A DNA stretch of 64,000 bases from Meandrina meandrites (GCA_963693305.1 OY855904.1:40842804-40906803), one strand, 5' to 3'; shown: positions 43,562 through 51,038, numbered from the stretch's first letter. Notes: a model not told the origin generated them from the letters alone. Program-made: numbers and translations.

Positions 43562-44827
43562 TTAAACCATCACCAGCTCATTACCCACCTGCCTGAGAAC
43601 AAGTTCGGACTCGTACAAAATTCCTGCATAAATGGTGTAGTCTTGCGCGTTGGCCGCCTCGTTGAGCTTGTAGTGGAAAACCATCTGCTTCGGGTCGTTG
43701 GTCTTGTTATCCTTGTTTTCACGTAAGTCGAAATAGAGTACTGGGTACAGCGTCCCGAAGTTGTTGGGCTGAAGCTGAACACCGGTGTTGTAGTCGTTTT
43801 TGCGGTACCGGTAGTTCTTTAAGTCATTAAGAATGCGCAGTTTGAAGTTTTCGTCGTAGTCCAGCTCCGGATAGTACTGTGAAGAGCCGTACTGTAGCCG
43901 GCAGGTCGCTAGCTTGGCTGAATTGTCTCCGTCAATGTTAAAGGTGTCAAAGAAGTAGGGGTTTTGAGTCAAGGCGTCCTTCTTCCTTGACTGTTGTATG
44001 AAAATGAAAACATGCTTTGCGTCTTTTACGCCGGGATTTATCTGCCACGAACCGAAAGCGTCACGCCGGCTGCTGCTGGGCTGGATCAATTCATTTAGGT
44101 ACGTCCATTTCTGAGGTTTCAAAAAGTTTTCGTTTGCGAGCTTCTGTCCTTCGCTGGTGAAACGCAGCATTGGAACCCACAGCTCGAAGTTTCTCACCAC
44201 TACCCTACGATTGGTGCCATCGTTTTGCCAAATCAGCTCTGCATCCGATTGTAGCTCAATTTCGAACTCCATCTGCATGGGGGGAAGAAGCTTGTCACTC
44301 AGCTCTTCGAAGAATGAGTACCTGTTAAGCGGTATGAGGGTTTCAATCGTGAGGCCGGCGTGGGCAAGCAAGCCCCTTTCTCTGATTCCTTGGTTGGTGG
44401 CAGCGGCGGCTGTCACATTGCTATCCGTTGTATCCAAATACCAAAACTGATCTTTCGCTGCGCTCCTCGCAAAGTCATCAGAAAAATCCAACAAGTTCTT
44501 TATGAATATTAACTTGTGAATGTTGTCTACGTTGTAAATGTTTTTGCCCGATGATTTTACCACAAGTTTGTTTATCAGTGAAAATGAGCCGTTAATGGGT
44601 GCTGACCGGACGTCCCCTGCAACTGCTGCGCCATCCGCGGTTGCCTCGAAAGTGAAATCAGCCCGGAAGTAGGCGTTATACCAGTCAAACCAGTTGTCTC
44701 GGTCGGTGAGTGTGAATTTATAGTTTGTTTTTACCTGGTGCTGATTGTTTCCCGGGATACTAATCGGTTTGTCTAACCCGATACGAACATACTCTGTTTT
44801 TTCCAAATGCCTGTGGCTTCTGAACAT
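43562..44827 (-). CDS. MCP: Major capsid protein (double jelly-roll)
   Basis: 421 residues, at the short end for this family. The conserved central stretch reads DKLLPPMQMEFEIELQSD followed by AELIW, with FELWVPMLRF after it and a C-terminal YPVLYFDLREN. In Polintons, virophages and related PRD1-adenovirus lineage viruses this protein trimerises into pseudohexagonal capsomers. Its place between the minor capsid, protease and small basic genes, all on the same strand, supports the call. ATATATAGG lies 6 nt before the ATG. The frame is intact. The jelly-roll fold itself is inferred and not visible in primary sequence. Confidence 0.85.
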   Translation of the reverse strand: MFRSHRHLEKTEYVRIGLDKPISIPGNNQHQVKTNYKFTLTDRDNWFDWYNAYFRADFTFEATADGAAVAGDVRSAPINGSFSLINKLVVKSSGKNIYNVDNIHKLIFIKNLLDFSDDFARSAAKDQFWYLDTTDSNVTAAAATNQGIRERGLLAHAGLTIETLIPLNRYSFFEELSDKLLPPMQMEFEIELQSDAELIWQNDGTNRRVVVRNFELWVPMLRFTSEGQKLANENFLKPQKWTYLNELIQPSSSRRDAFGSWQINPGVKDAKHVFIFIQQSRKKDALTQNPYFFDTFNIDGDNSAKLATCRLQYGSSQYYPELDYDENFKLRILNDLKNYRYRKNDYNTGVQLQPNNFGTLYPVLYFDLRENKDNKTNDPKQMVFHYKLNEAANAQDYTIYAGILYESELVLRQVGNELVMV

Positions 44828-44860
44828 CTTGCGTCCTATATATCTTTTAAAAAAATTATT

Positions 44861-45310
44861 TTAATTTTCTGCTATCAATTGGTTTACTTTCAACTTTGCA
44901 GCCCGACCCGCGTTTAAAATCTGGATTAACTTTTTCCGTGAATCCCCGCTTAGTTTAGTTTTAGGTACCCCACTTTGCATCTTCTTCAGTTTCTGCCGCG
45001 ACTCGGTACTAAGTGTACTTCCCCGCTTACTCTGGGGTGTGGGTTGCAACTTAGTTGCTGATACCCCACTTCGCAAAACAGCTTGTATCTTTTCTGCCCC
45101 TTTTTCGGCGGCTTTTTCGGTGGCTTTTTTCAGCATTTGCTTCGAGGCTTCATTTACAGCCTTCTTCAACGTCTGACGGGTGACCTTCTTTTTGAACCGC
45201 TTTCCTATATTCATCAGGGTGTCTCTTACAACCCCCGTACCTTTGTGTCTGTATCTATAGTAACCGCTTGGCACGTCGTAATATCTCGTCCACTCACTCG
45301 GATGATTCAT
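44861..45310 (-). CDS. Basic Lys-rich protein, probable minor virion or core protein
   Basis: 149 residues. It starts MNHPSEWTRYYDVPSGYYRY, then has a Lys/Ala-rich helix region (KKAVNEASKQMLKKATEKAA) and two repeats of the type SVATKL..ST(L)S.ESRQKLKK / PKTKLSGDSRKKLIQ. Strong positive charge fits DNA condensation or a pVI-like linker under the capsid. No domain is recognised. GTATAAT touches the ATG, and the gene lies between the minor and major capsid genes. Confidence 0.55.
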   Translation of the reverse strand: MNHPSEWTRYYDVPSGYYRYRHKGTGVVRDTLMNIGKRFKKKVTRQTLKKAVNEASKQMLKKATEKAAEKGAEKIQAVLRSGVSATKLQPTPQSKRGSTLSTESRQKLKKMQSGVPKTKLSGDSRKKLIQILNAGRAAKLKVNQLIAEN

Positions 45311-45328
45311 ATTATACTTAGGTGTAAA

Positions 45329-46108
45329 TTATTTTTCTTTTTCTTCTTCAATGATGATACTTAAAGCCACGTCTTGGTCATTCAGATCTATAATGTTGTT
45401 GCGTCCGTCTGTGATTTTGATATTTATCGCATTGATTCTATTTTTGTTCACCGGGTGCCACAGGAGGCGGCGGGGCTCTTTTGAAAAGGGGTAGCTGACT
45501 GAGAGTTCAGCGGTTGAAAAAGAGAACATAACGTCACCCCCGATGTTGTCCACAGCCCTTGTAATGAGGTCACAATGGATGTAGATCCAGTCGACACCTC
45601 TTGTTATATTTGGCACGCGGTCGCTCCTATTGTTCGCTCCGTCTATTATTTTCTTGTCAAAACCCAGCAACGCGGCGAATTCACCTCCACTTAGGTCAAG
45701 CTCGTAGCCGTCCTGCAACAGAATGACCGCCCGATACGTTGTGCTGTGAAAATACAGCTGGACAATAAACTCGGATTTTTCATCCTTGGGATCCACTCTT
45801 CCGATAAGCGACTGAATGGTGGTGTTGAGACCTTTGTAATCATACATTCCATCCGGAATTGTCACGGTTTTCCAGTTCTCTGTTTTTTTCCGCCATTTGA
45901 ATTCGTTGTTGTTGTACCGTTTCGCGATGTTGTACCACGAATAAGACATAGATACCAGCTCATTTAACGCCGCCCTGTATGTTTTGTAGGGATCTAAAGC
46001 GATTGGCGGGTCAAAGTTAATTGTAAAGTCATGTGACTTGCTGTTGGCGTTGTTTTGTTTGGCCAGCTGCGAGTCAAGCAACAGGTTGAAATGAAAATGG
46101 GTTGACAT
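45329..46108 (-). CDS. Minor capsid protein (single jelly-roll, penton)
   Basis: 259 residues. The N-terminal part, KSHDFTINFDPPIALDPYKT with ALNELVSMSYSWYNI, is the recognisable signature of the Polinton minor capsid protein that occupies the five-fold vertices. YDYKGLNTTIQSLI, GGEFAALLGFDKKII and LLWHPVNKNRINAINI are further conserved-type strands. It sits directly upstream of the basic and major capsid genes. TTATATAAG lies 5 nt before the ATG. The frame is intact. Confidence 0.75.
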   Translation of the reverse strand: MSTHFHFNLLLDSQLAKQNNANSKSHDFTINFDPPIALDPYKTYRAALNELVSMSYSWYNIAKRYNNNEFKWRKKTENWKTVTIPDGMYDYKGLNTTIQSLIGRVDPKDEKSEFIVQLYFHSTTYRAVILLQDGYELDLSGGEFAALLGFDKKIIDGANNRSDRVPNITRGVDWIYIHCDLITRAVDNIGGDVMFSFSTAELSVSYPFSKEPRRLLWHPVNKNRINAINIKITDGRNNIIDLNDQDVALSIIIEEEKEK

Positions 46109-46113
46109 GTTGC

Positions 46114-46995
46114 TTATATAATATTACTCAAAATTTTGTGGGCTTCTTTTTGTGTTATTTCCTTTAGCTTTACCAGCAACCCTAACATCTGCTGGACCTG
46201 TTTTTTCAGCTTCAGTGAAGTGTTGCCCGCCTGTATAGACGCCAAGCTTAAGTGTAGCCTTTCAACCAAAGCGTTTGGATCAACACTTCCGCTTCCTTCC
46301 ATTTCTCTTTCAATTTCATCCTCATCAGGTGGAGGGGGTATCCAATCGGCGGGGGGCATAAACTGCCCTTGTCTCCTGGCAAGAATTTCATTTCTTGCCC
46401 TTTTTATGTCTTCCAATGTGTAGCCACGGAATTTTGATTTTTTACTTTTTACCACATAGTTAGGGTTGTCTTTATTTTTTGTTAACATGCTGCTCAGTGT
46501 CTGCAGGTCAACTGACTCTGATCCCTTCATAACCAGTTCTTTTGGTGGTCCCCATTTACTTGGTTTTTCCGCTGGGCTTGCCCCACTTTCTTCCGTTAAT
46601 TCCATTTCTTCCTCTTCAGCCAAAGGTGGTAACGGTGTTGATGTAGGAGATGGTGGTGGTGATGATGTTGGTGATGATGTTGGTGATGGTGTTGGTGTTG
46701 GTGTTGGTGTTGGTAGTGGTGTTTCCCCATCCGGGTTAAAATCTTCGTCAAAGGGGTTGTTTAAATCAAACTCATCCATACCATAGTCTGGGATCTGCTC
46801 CTCCTCTTCTTTTGGTGCCGTCCCTACTTGGAGTTTGTCAAGCCGCGATGTGATAGGTTTAAACAAATCCTCACCTGATAGCTGACCAAACTCTTTTTCT
46901 ATTTTGTTATTTTTTATTGCCGCGAGAATGCTGTCGTTCTGCTGCTCAACTTCAGCCTTTTCGCTGACAAGTTTTCGCCACTTCTTCATGGACAT
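46114..46995 (-). CDS. Pro/Thr-rich protein of unknown function
   Basis: An upstream in-frame ATG exists at 47037, but MSMKKWRKL at 46995 follows TATATATACGGC and is the better start. About 293 residues. An N-terminal coiled region precedes a low-complexity acidic and Pro/Thr/Ser linker at about 95-135 (PTPTPTPTPSPTSSP). A KKSKFRGYTLEDIKRARNEI segment follows, then a helical C-terminal hairpin (LHLSLASIQAGNTSLKLKKQ). The C-terminal GNTS-helix is, from memory, common in Polintons. It shares a bidirectional promoter-like spacer with the ATPase. Confidence 0.6.
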   Translation of the reverse strand: MSMKKWRKLVSEKAEVEQQNDSILAAIKNNKIEKEFGQLSGEDLFKPITSRLDKLQVGTAPKEEEEQIPDYGMDEFDLNNPFDEDFNPDGETPLPTPTPTPTPSPTSSPTSSPPPSPTSTPLPPLAEEEEMELTEESGASPAEKPSKWGPPKELVMKGSESVDLQTLSSMLTKNKDNPNYVVKSKKSKFRGYTLEDIKRARNEILARRQGQFMPPADWIPPPPDEDEIEREMEGSGSVDPNALVERLHLSLASIQAGNTSLKLKKQVQQMLGLLVKLKEITQKEAHKILSNII

Positions 46996-47023
46996 ATTTT
47001 TGCCGTATATATAACAGAAAAAA
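46996..47023. promoter_or_regulatory. Bidirectional TATATATA spacer between two divergent starts
   Basis: TATATATA sits between the minus-strand ATG at 46995 and a plus-strand ATG at 47024. Read either way, it gives the TATATA-near-ATG arrangement used throughout the element. Confidence 0.5.
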
Positions 47024-47089
47024 ATGAAAATTCCCAATTACGACCCCAGTTTGACTACAAAAAGTAATTAAAAGCAAGGCCACCCTTGT

Positions 47090-47656
47090 ATGCCAGCAAA
47101 TACCTTTCGGATGCTTATTTGCGGGCCAAGCAACTCTGGTAAGACAAATATTCTCATGCATATGCTTTACAGGCTGTTGGTCTACGACAAAATTTACCTT
47201 TGCACAAAAAACCTGCATCAAGACAAGTACCAATATATGATTGATGATTTCGATAAAAGAGTCAATCCTGCGGCTGGGTATAATGTTATTGAAGGCGCCA
47301 ACGATGTTATTCCTCTTGAGATGCTGCCCACTGACAACCAAAAAATTGTAATCTTCGATGATATGGTTTGTGAAAAAAACCAAAACGACATTATCGATTA
47401 TTTTATGAACGGGCGGCAGGGCAATTGCAGCGTCATTTATCTTTCTCAAAGCTACTTCAAGACCCCCAAAAACATCCGTGATAATTGCACCCACTTTTGC
47501 ATTTTCAACTTTCTTCCCAGAGAAAATAACCGCATTGCTGATGAATTGGGAATTGACAGAGAGCTGCTTGAAAGGGCTACCGATGCTAAATATTCTTTTT
47601 TATACTACGACAAACCAAAAAAAACCACACTCAAAAATTTTGATGAAAATATATAG
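47090..47656 (+). CDS. ATP: DNA packaging ATPase (FtsK/HerA, A32-like)
   Basis: 188 residues from the first usable ATG. Walker A is [10 protein letters not shown], at the N terminus. The segment [20 protein letters not shown] is typical of the Polinton ATPase. Walker B is [10 protein letters not shown], and [17 protein letters not shown] holds the sensor region. It should pump the genome into the procapsid. The same reading frame extends upstream to an ATG at 47024 next to the TATATATA motif, but a TAA at 47069-47071 interrupts it. The N-terminal extension normally ahead of Walker A is therefore cut off. The TAG stop overlaps the motif of the next gene. Confidence 0.85.
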   Translation: MPANTFRMLICGPSNSGKTNILMHMLYRLLVYDKIYLCTKNLHQDKYQYMIDDFDKRVNPAAGYNVIEGANDVIPLEMLPTDNQKIVIFDDMVCEKNQNDIIDYFMNGRQGNCSVIYLSQSYFKTPKNIRDNCTHFCIFNFLPRENNRIADELGIDRELLERATDAKYSFLYYDKPKKTTLKNFDENI

Positions 47657-47658
47657 AG

Positions 47659-49281
47659 ATGGGGTATCTTAACGGTGCGACGGGTGCAACTCAAACACAT
47701 GAAGAGTCTACTTCAATCCGAGGGCAAACCGGCCCTGCCGGCCCTGCTGGTCCAACTGGCGCAACTGGACCCGCTGGCCCTAAAGGCGAAAAAGGTGAAA
47801 GGGGCAATACTGGCCCGCAAGGTCCTAAAGGAGATAAAGGTGATGCTGGGGAAAAAGGATTAAAGGGTGATACGGGCTCACAAGGACCGACCGGACCTGC
47901 TGGCCCTGCGGGAGCAACGGGACCTACGGGACCAACCGGAGCTACAGGCCCCGCGGGTCCTGCTGGAGCAACTGGACCTGCGGGTTCAAAGGGCGCTATG
48001 GGGGATAAAGGTGAAAAAGGGGAAAAGGGTGATAGTGGGGATATGTCATCAGCTAGCGTTACTGGTGACATTGTCATGAACGACCATGCAATCAAACAGC
48101 TCGCAAATCCTGTCGGCGATCAAGATGCTGTCAATCTCACTTCAATGAAAAAATATGTGGGCTCCTCTGCAATTACAACTGGGCATGCCCATAAAAAGAA
48201 TGACTTAGGTTTTTTAACCCAAAGGGTTGGTGTTTCAGCTGTAAACAATATTTCTTCTGTTACCGTTGAAGACTTTACATCCAACCTTCACAGTGTCAAT
48301 AAAAAGGCTTACACTTTTAACATTATAAAAACAAGTGACAATTCTTTCAACTCGCGTTTGGCGTTGAATAAAACATCTCTAAAGGAAGGAGAGTACACTA
48401 TATGTGTTGAGTTCTTTTACCCTAAAAACAAAAACGACCAAAACTGGTTTCTTAACCCTTTAAACAAGTTGGCCTCCAGTACTATTACCTACCACACCAA
48501 ACGCTTTGCCACCCATAACCCTCCGTATATAAGGATCATTTTTAATACTTACAAATTAAAAGATAAGAATGACGACACTATCTATTTTGACATTTTAAAT
48601 CCGGGTTATGATGGTTCAGCACCTAGTGAAAAGGCCGCTTTAATCATTTACGGTGTTAAGGGGTATCAATCAGATATAGACGGAATTATTTACGATGATG
48701 TTTTCTTTCTCGCTTCCGACGGTGATTTTACTCTACAAACAAATTTAGATATGAACTTTTTTCAAATAAAAAATTATGATCCAGGCTTCGCAACAGACAG
48801 CGATACAATCAAGTTAGAAAAAGATTTAGATCTTAACGGTAATGCGTTAAAGAATTTCCAACCTAGAATAGTAATAACTGGCGAATGGAACTCGGATGAA
48901 AATGTTACTGGTAATAGAACTTTTGTTAAATTCGGTAATAACCTTCGTGTGATGGCGCCATTTCCTTGCTTACTCGATGGTATCTCAGCTTTAATTATTG
49001 AAAATAAGGGTGCCTCTAGAACTTTTGAAAGAATAGGTTTTAATTTTACTTTATCTTTCGATTTACGTGATGGCATCCCATTTACAAGCGTACGTAATGC
49101 TAATGGTTTAAAATACCAATATGCGGAGCCCCGTCATTTAGATGAAAGAAAAAAAATAGACCCGGGAGACTATTTTGCGGTTTATTTATCTCAACACGAC
49201 CACTCAGATAGAGGCCTATCTAATACAAAACGTGTATTGGTAAGTTTAATTTTAATAGACGATTTTTCTTTTAAGAAGTAA
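47659..49281 (+). CDS. Collagen-like fibre (attachment) protein
   Basis: 540 residues. Residues of about 22-129 are 36 uninterrupted Gly-X-Y triplets, rich in GPA, GAT, GEK and GDK. Next is a phage-fibre-like segment ([20 protein letters not shown], then KKYVG), and a related word recurs at about 355-395 ([28 protein letters not shown]). The remaining C-terminal part looks beta-rich and may be a trimeric head. A collagen triple helix would form a rod carrying a host-binding head, like an adenovirus fibre in layout only. TATATAGAG directly precedes the ATG, and the gene starts 3 nt after the ATPase stop. The frame is intact. Confidence 0.85.
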   Translation: MGYLNGATGATQTHEESTSIRGQTGPAGPAGPTGATGPAGPKGEKGERGNTGPQGPKGDKGDAGEKGLKGDTGSQGPTGPAGPAGATGPTGPTGATGPAGPAGATGPAGSKGAMGDKGEKGEKGDSGDMSSASVTGDIVMNDHAIKQLANPVGDQDAVNLTSMKKYVGSSAITTGHAHKKNDLGFLTQRVGVSAVNNISSVTVEDFTSNLHSVNKKAYTFNIIKTSDNSFNSRLALNKTSLKEGEYTICVEFFYPKNKNDQNWFLNPLNKLASSTITYHTKRFATHNPPYIRIIFNTYKLKDKNDDTIYFDILNPGYDGSAPSEKAALIIYGVKGYQSDIDGIIYDDVFFLASDGDFTLQTNLDMNFFQIKNYDPGFATDSDTIKLEKDLDLNGNALKNFQPRIVITGEWNSDENVTGNRTFVKFGNNLRVMAPFPCLLDGISALIIENKGASRTFERIGFNFTLSFDLRDGIPFTSVRNANGLKYQYAEPRHLDERKKIDPGDYFAVYLSQHDHSDRGLSNTKRVLVSLILIDDFSFKK

Positions 49282-49320
49282 GTTTGCCGACGTGTAACCA
49301 TGCATGTAGTTTTTCCTGTC

Positions 49321-49430
49321 TCGTGTTATTGGCACGTGTACAGAACGTTCTAGAGACAAGTTTCACGTGTTTTGCCTCGTGTTATTGGCACGTGACAGAA
49401 CGTTCTAGAGACAAGTTTCACGTGTTTTGA
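49321..49430 (+). promoter_or_regulatory. Duplicated heat-shock-type, CCAAT and CACGTG promoter module
   Basis: Two copies (49321-49374 and 49377-49429, period 56) each contain ATTGG (reverse CCAAT), CACGTG, AGAACGTTCTAGA and a second CACGTG. AGAACGTTCTAGA fits nGAAnnTTCn with a third partial unit, the binding pattern of heat-shock factor. This is a host-like enhancer and unlike the short motifs at the other genes of the element. Confidence 0.6.
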
Positions 49431-49561
49431 TTGACATGCTTGGCGAAGCGTGAAAGCCCGTTGCTTTATTAGTACAACACACTTAAAATCTATTCAGTTG
49501 CTTCATCTTCTAGCGAATAGACAGTTCTTGTCGTTTGGTTAGAACAAAAAAAAAAAAAAAA

Positions 49562-49687
49562 ATGAACAAGACGCGGTTTGATCTTGGGAAGCTGTGAGAT
49601 GCGTTCGTGAATGCTTCAAACGGGAGTGAAGAGGTTAAATCGCTATTCGAAGAGTTGCTAAGATTTACGCTGAACTACGCTGACTGA
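49562..49687 (+). pseudogene. 42-codon frame with an in-frame TGA
   Basis: An ATG after an A17 run opens MNKTRFDLGKL, then TGA at 49595-49597. The same frame continues through NGSEEVKSLFEELLRFTLNY to a second TGA at 49685. The composition looks protein-like, suggesting a short gene with one nonsense change or a read-through context. It lies downstream of the heat-shock-type module. Confidence 0.3.
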
Positions 49688-49710
49688 AGAACTGTTGATT
49701 CAAAACAATA

Positions 49711-49840
49711 GAAATGGGTTACGCCGTAACCGAATTTTTAGCATTAATTAGAATAACAACAAAGATGGGTTACGCCGTATCCGAATTTTAAGCATTAATT
49801 AGAATAACAACAGAAATGGGTTACGCCGTAACCGAATTCT
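49711..49840 (+). repeat. Three 51-bp repeats with a 15-nt palindrome each
   Basis: GGTTACGCCGTAACC occurs at 49717-49731, 49768-49782 (one mismatch) and 49819-49833, exactly 51 bp apart. Each is embedded in ATGGGTTACGCCGTA.CCGAATT, and the first two copies continue with AGCATTAATTAGAATAACAA. The palindrome can act as a protein-binding operator or, if transcribed, as a 5-bp hairpin. Confidence 0.85.
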
Positions 49841-49868
49841 TCAAGTTCGAATTTTTTATTTGGTGTGT

Positions 49869-49953
49869 GTCCCACGGCGTGGGACTTATGCAAATCAGCA
49901 GCTTCTATCTTGTTTCCATTGTTGTGGACCGACACAGCTGTGTCGTGACGTCA
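49869..49953. promoter_or_regulatory. Cluster of octamer, CRE and palindromic sites
   Basis: GTCCCAC-GGC-GTGGGAC hairpin (49869-49885), consensus octamer ATGCAAAT (49888-49895), perfect palindrome GACACAGCTGTGTC (49931-49944) and consensus CRE TGACGTCA (49946-49953) lie within 85 bp. Such density resembles a viral enhancer. Factor binding is inferred. Confidence 0.5.
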
Positions 49954-49986
49954 TGTTGTAATTGCATAAAATTTATAATCTACTTG

Positions 49987-50030
49987 AATAAAATTAATTC
50001 ATTTTACACTCTTGTTGTGTTTTCTGTCTT
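49987..50030 (+). terminator. Poly(A) signal with GT-rich downstream element
   Basis: AATAAA at 49987-49992 is followed by CTTGTTGTGTTTTCTG about 20 nt later, the usual layout of a metazoan cleavage site. It could end fibre or ATPase transcripts and any transcript from the 49.3-kb module. Confidence 0.5.
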
Positions 50031-50060
50031 ACAACCCCCATTTGCTTACCTGTTTCTTAA

Positions 50061-50106
50061 AACAGGGAAACCCCCGCTTCGACAAACAGGGAAACCCCGC
50101 TTCGAC
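50061..50106. repeat. 23-bp tandem repeat, two copies
   Basis: AACAGGGAAACCC(C)CCGCTTCGAC occurs twice in a row just downstream of the poly(A) signal. Confidence 0.7.
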
Positions 50107-50146
50107 TAGAAAAATATTGGTTTCCGGTATCTTTCTGAGAAAAATG

Positions 50147-50488
50147 TCACGCAACGGTTCCGCACCAACCTAAGTCGAAAGATTTCTTGAAGGCTTTATC
50201 GCAATCATCTGCATCATAAATAGGATAGCCGACATAGTGATTGACTCCATTTCTGAGACATAGATTACAGAGATCATTCCGCGGGCATCTGCTTCTGTCA
50301 CATTTATAACAGAACAAGACCCTTACAATTTGTTTATTGCGAACGCAAACTGGTGCTTCTTTGATTGCAGCGTGAACTTCGTCCCAGCCAAGCATTTTTC
50401 GCTGCCAGAGTCTTATTATAATATACTCTGTACAGATTTTTTCTCGAAGTTCTGTCGGAAGTGCTTGTATTAGTTCTAACGTGCCCAT
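50147..50488 (-). CDS. Cys-rich protein with an F-box-like N terminus
   Basis: 113 residues. The start, LELIQALPTELREKICTEYI, resembles an F-box-type helix pair and is shared with the small protein at 38969. The C-terminal half has CYKCDRSRCPRNDLCNLCLR and a later ADDCDK, six or more Cys that could bind zinc. One idea is a host-ubiquitin adaptor or other host-control protein expressed from the right-end promoter; this is inference only. The frame is intact and starts 26 bp after the stop of the 67-residue gene. Confidence 0.6.
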   Translation of the reverse strand: MGTLELIQALPTELREKICTEYIIIRLWQRKMLGWDEVHAAIKEAPVCVRNKQIVRVLFCYKCDRSRCPRNDLCNLCLRNGVNHYVGYPIYDADDCDKAFKKSFDLGWCGTVA

Positions 50489-50514
50489 GTTTATACACTT
50501 GTTGGTGTGTTTCT

Positions 50515-50718
50515 CTAATTGCTTGGTAAAAGAAGATTCATTACATCTTGTGGGCTCATTTTTTGCATTTGCGCCACTATGTCATTATCAACCAATATTA
50601 TTGGCTGGCTATTTGCTTGGTATTTGTTGGTGGTTGACCGATATACTTCAAAATTTGCCTTTCTTCTTCTGTGTTTAGTCCTGGTTTGATCTATGATATG
50701 ATTTCTGCCTCTTCCCAT
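50515..50718 (-). CDS. Small basic protein at the right TIR
   Basis: 67 residues. The N terminus is strongly basic (TRTKHRRRKANF), followed by QPIILVDNDIVAQMQKM and a short acidic-amphipathic end. The ATG lies only 8 nt inside the TATAAAA box of the right TIR. A start site 30 nt below the box would miss this ATG, so either initiation is close to the box, as with the element's other starts, or this frame is not the main product. Confidence 0.45.
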   Translation of the reverse strand: MGRGRNHIIDQTRTKHRRRKANFEVYRSTTNKYQANSQPIILVDNDIVAQMQKMSPQDVMNLLLPSN

Positions 50719-50725
50719 TTCTGCG

Positions 50726-51033
50726 TTTTATACAGCACGGTGTCAATTCTCTAATTGCTTGTCCCCGCCTCCCTCTGTTTATGTTTTCTGCCGCCCTCTG
50801 TTTTGTTTTCTGCGTCCTTTTTCCTAAGTAGTATAGTCGGGGTCAAACAAATACTATCTTTGGTGCACCTAAATTTTTTGCCTCTTTAGGGGACTATAGT
50901 CAGGGGCCATAACCGGGCCACGCGAGCTGTGTGAGCGTGGTTTGGTTTGGTTCCCCTGACTACTAGTCCCCTGAAGGGGTGAAAAATTTAGGTACACCCA
51001 AAGTGGTATTTGTTTGACCCCGACTATACTACT
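50726..51033 (-). repeat. Polinton right terminal inverted repeat
   Basis: It mirrors 34604-34911 over 308 bp with two visible differences (GTGTACC for GTGCACC, and AGCAATTAG for AGCAGTTAG). It includes the same internal palindrome and the TATAAAA box (50726-50732) facing the element. Confidence 0.93.
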
Positions 51034-51038
51034 CCGTC
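51033..51038. repeat. Polinton target-site duplication, right
   Basis: TCCGTC directly follows ...CTATACTAC. The first T may belong either to the element end or to the duplication. Confidence 0.7.

Larger units (their letters stand above)
34604..51033. mobile_element. Complete Polinton/Maverick (adintovirus-like) element, 16,430 bp
   Basis: 308-bp terminal inverted repeats (34604-34911 and 50726-51033) start with AGTAGTATAGTCGGGG and show two mismatches. A CCGTC duplication flanks the element, or TCCGTC (6 bp, usual for Polintons) if the terminal T is shared. Inside are the defining Polinton genes: protein-primed DNA polymerase B, retroviral-type integrase, adenovirus-type protease, packaging ATPase, and double and single jelly-roll capsid proteins. 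Accessory genes include a parvovirus-type PLA2 and a collagen-like fibre. Genes are tightly packed and mostly intact, so insertion was recent and the element may still be active. Known of the family: these elements transpose and can probably form virions. Confidence 0.96.

Noticed and set aside
47691..48095. Minus-strand Pro/Gly-rich frame opposite the fibre gene
   Set aside because: It is the mirror of the Gly-X-Y codons of the collagen region and has no independent support.
49816..50109. 97-codon frame starting in the third 51-bp repeat
   Set aside because: The start codon is part of the repeat core, the product is irregular, and it runs over the octamer/CRE cluster and the poly(A) signal.
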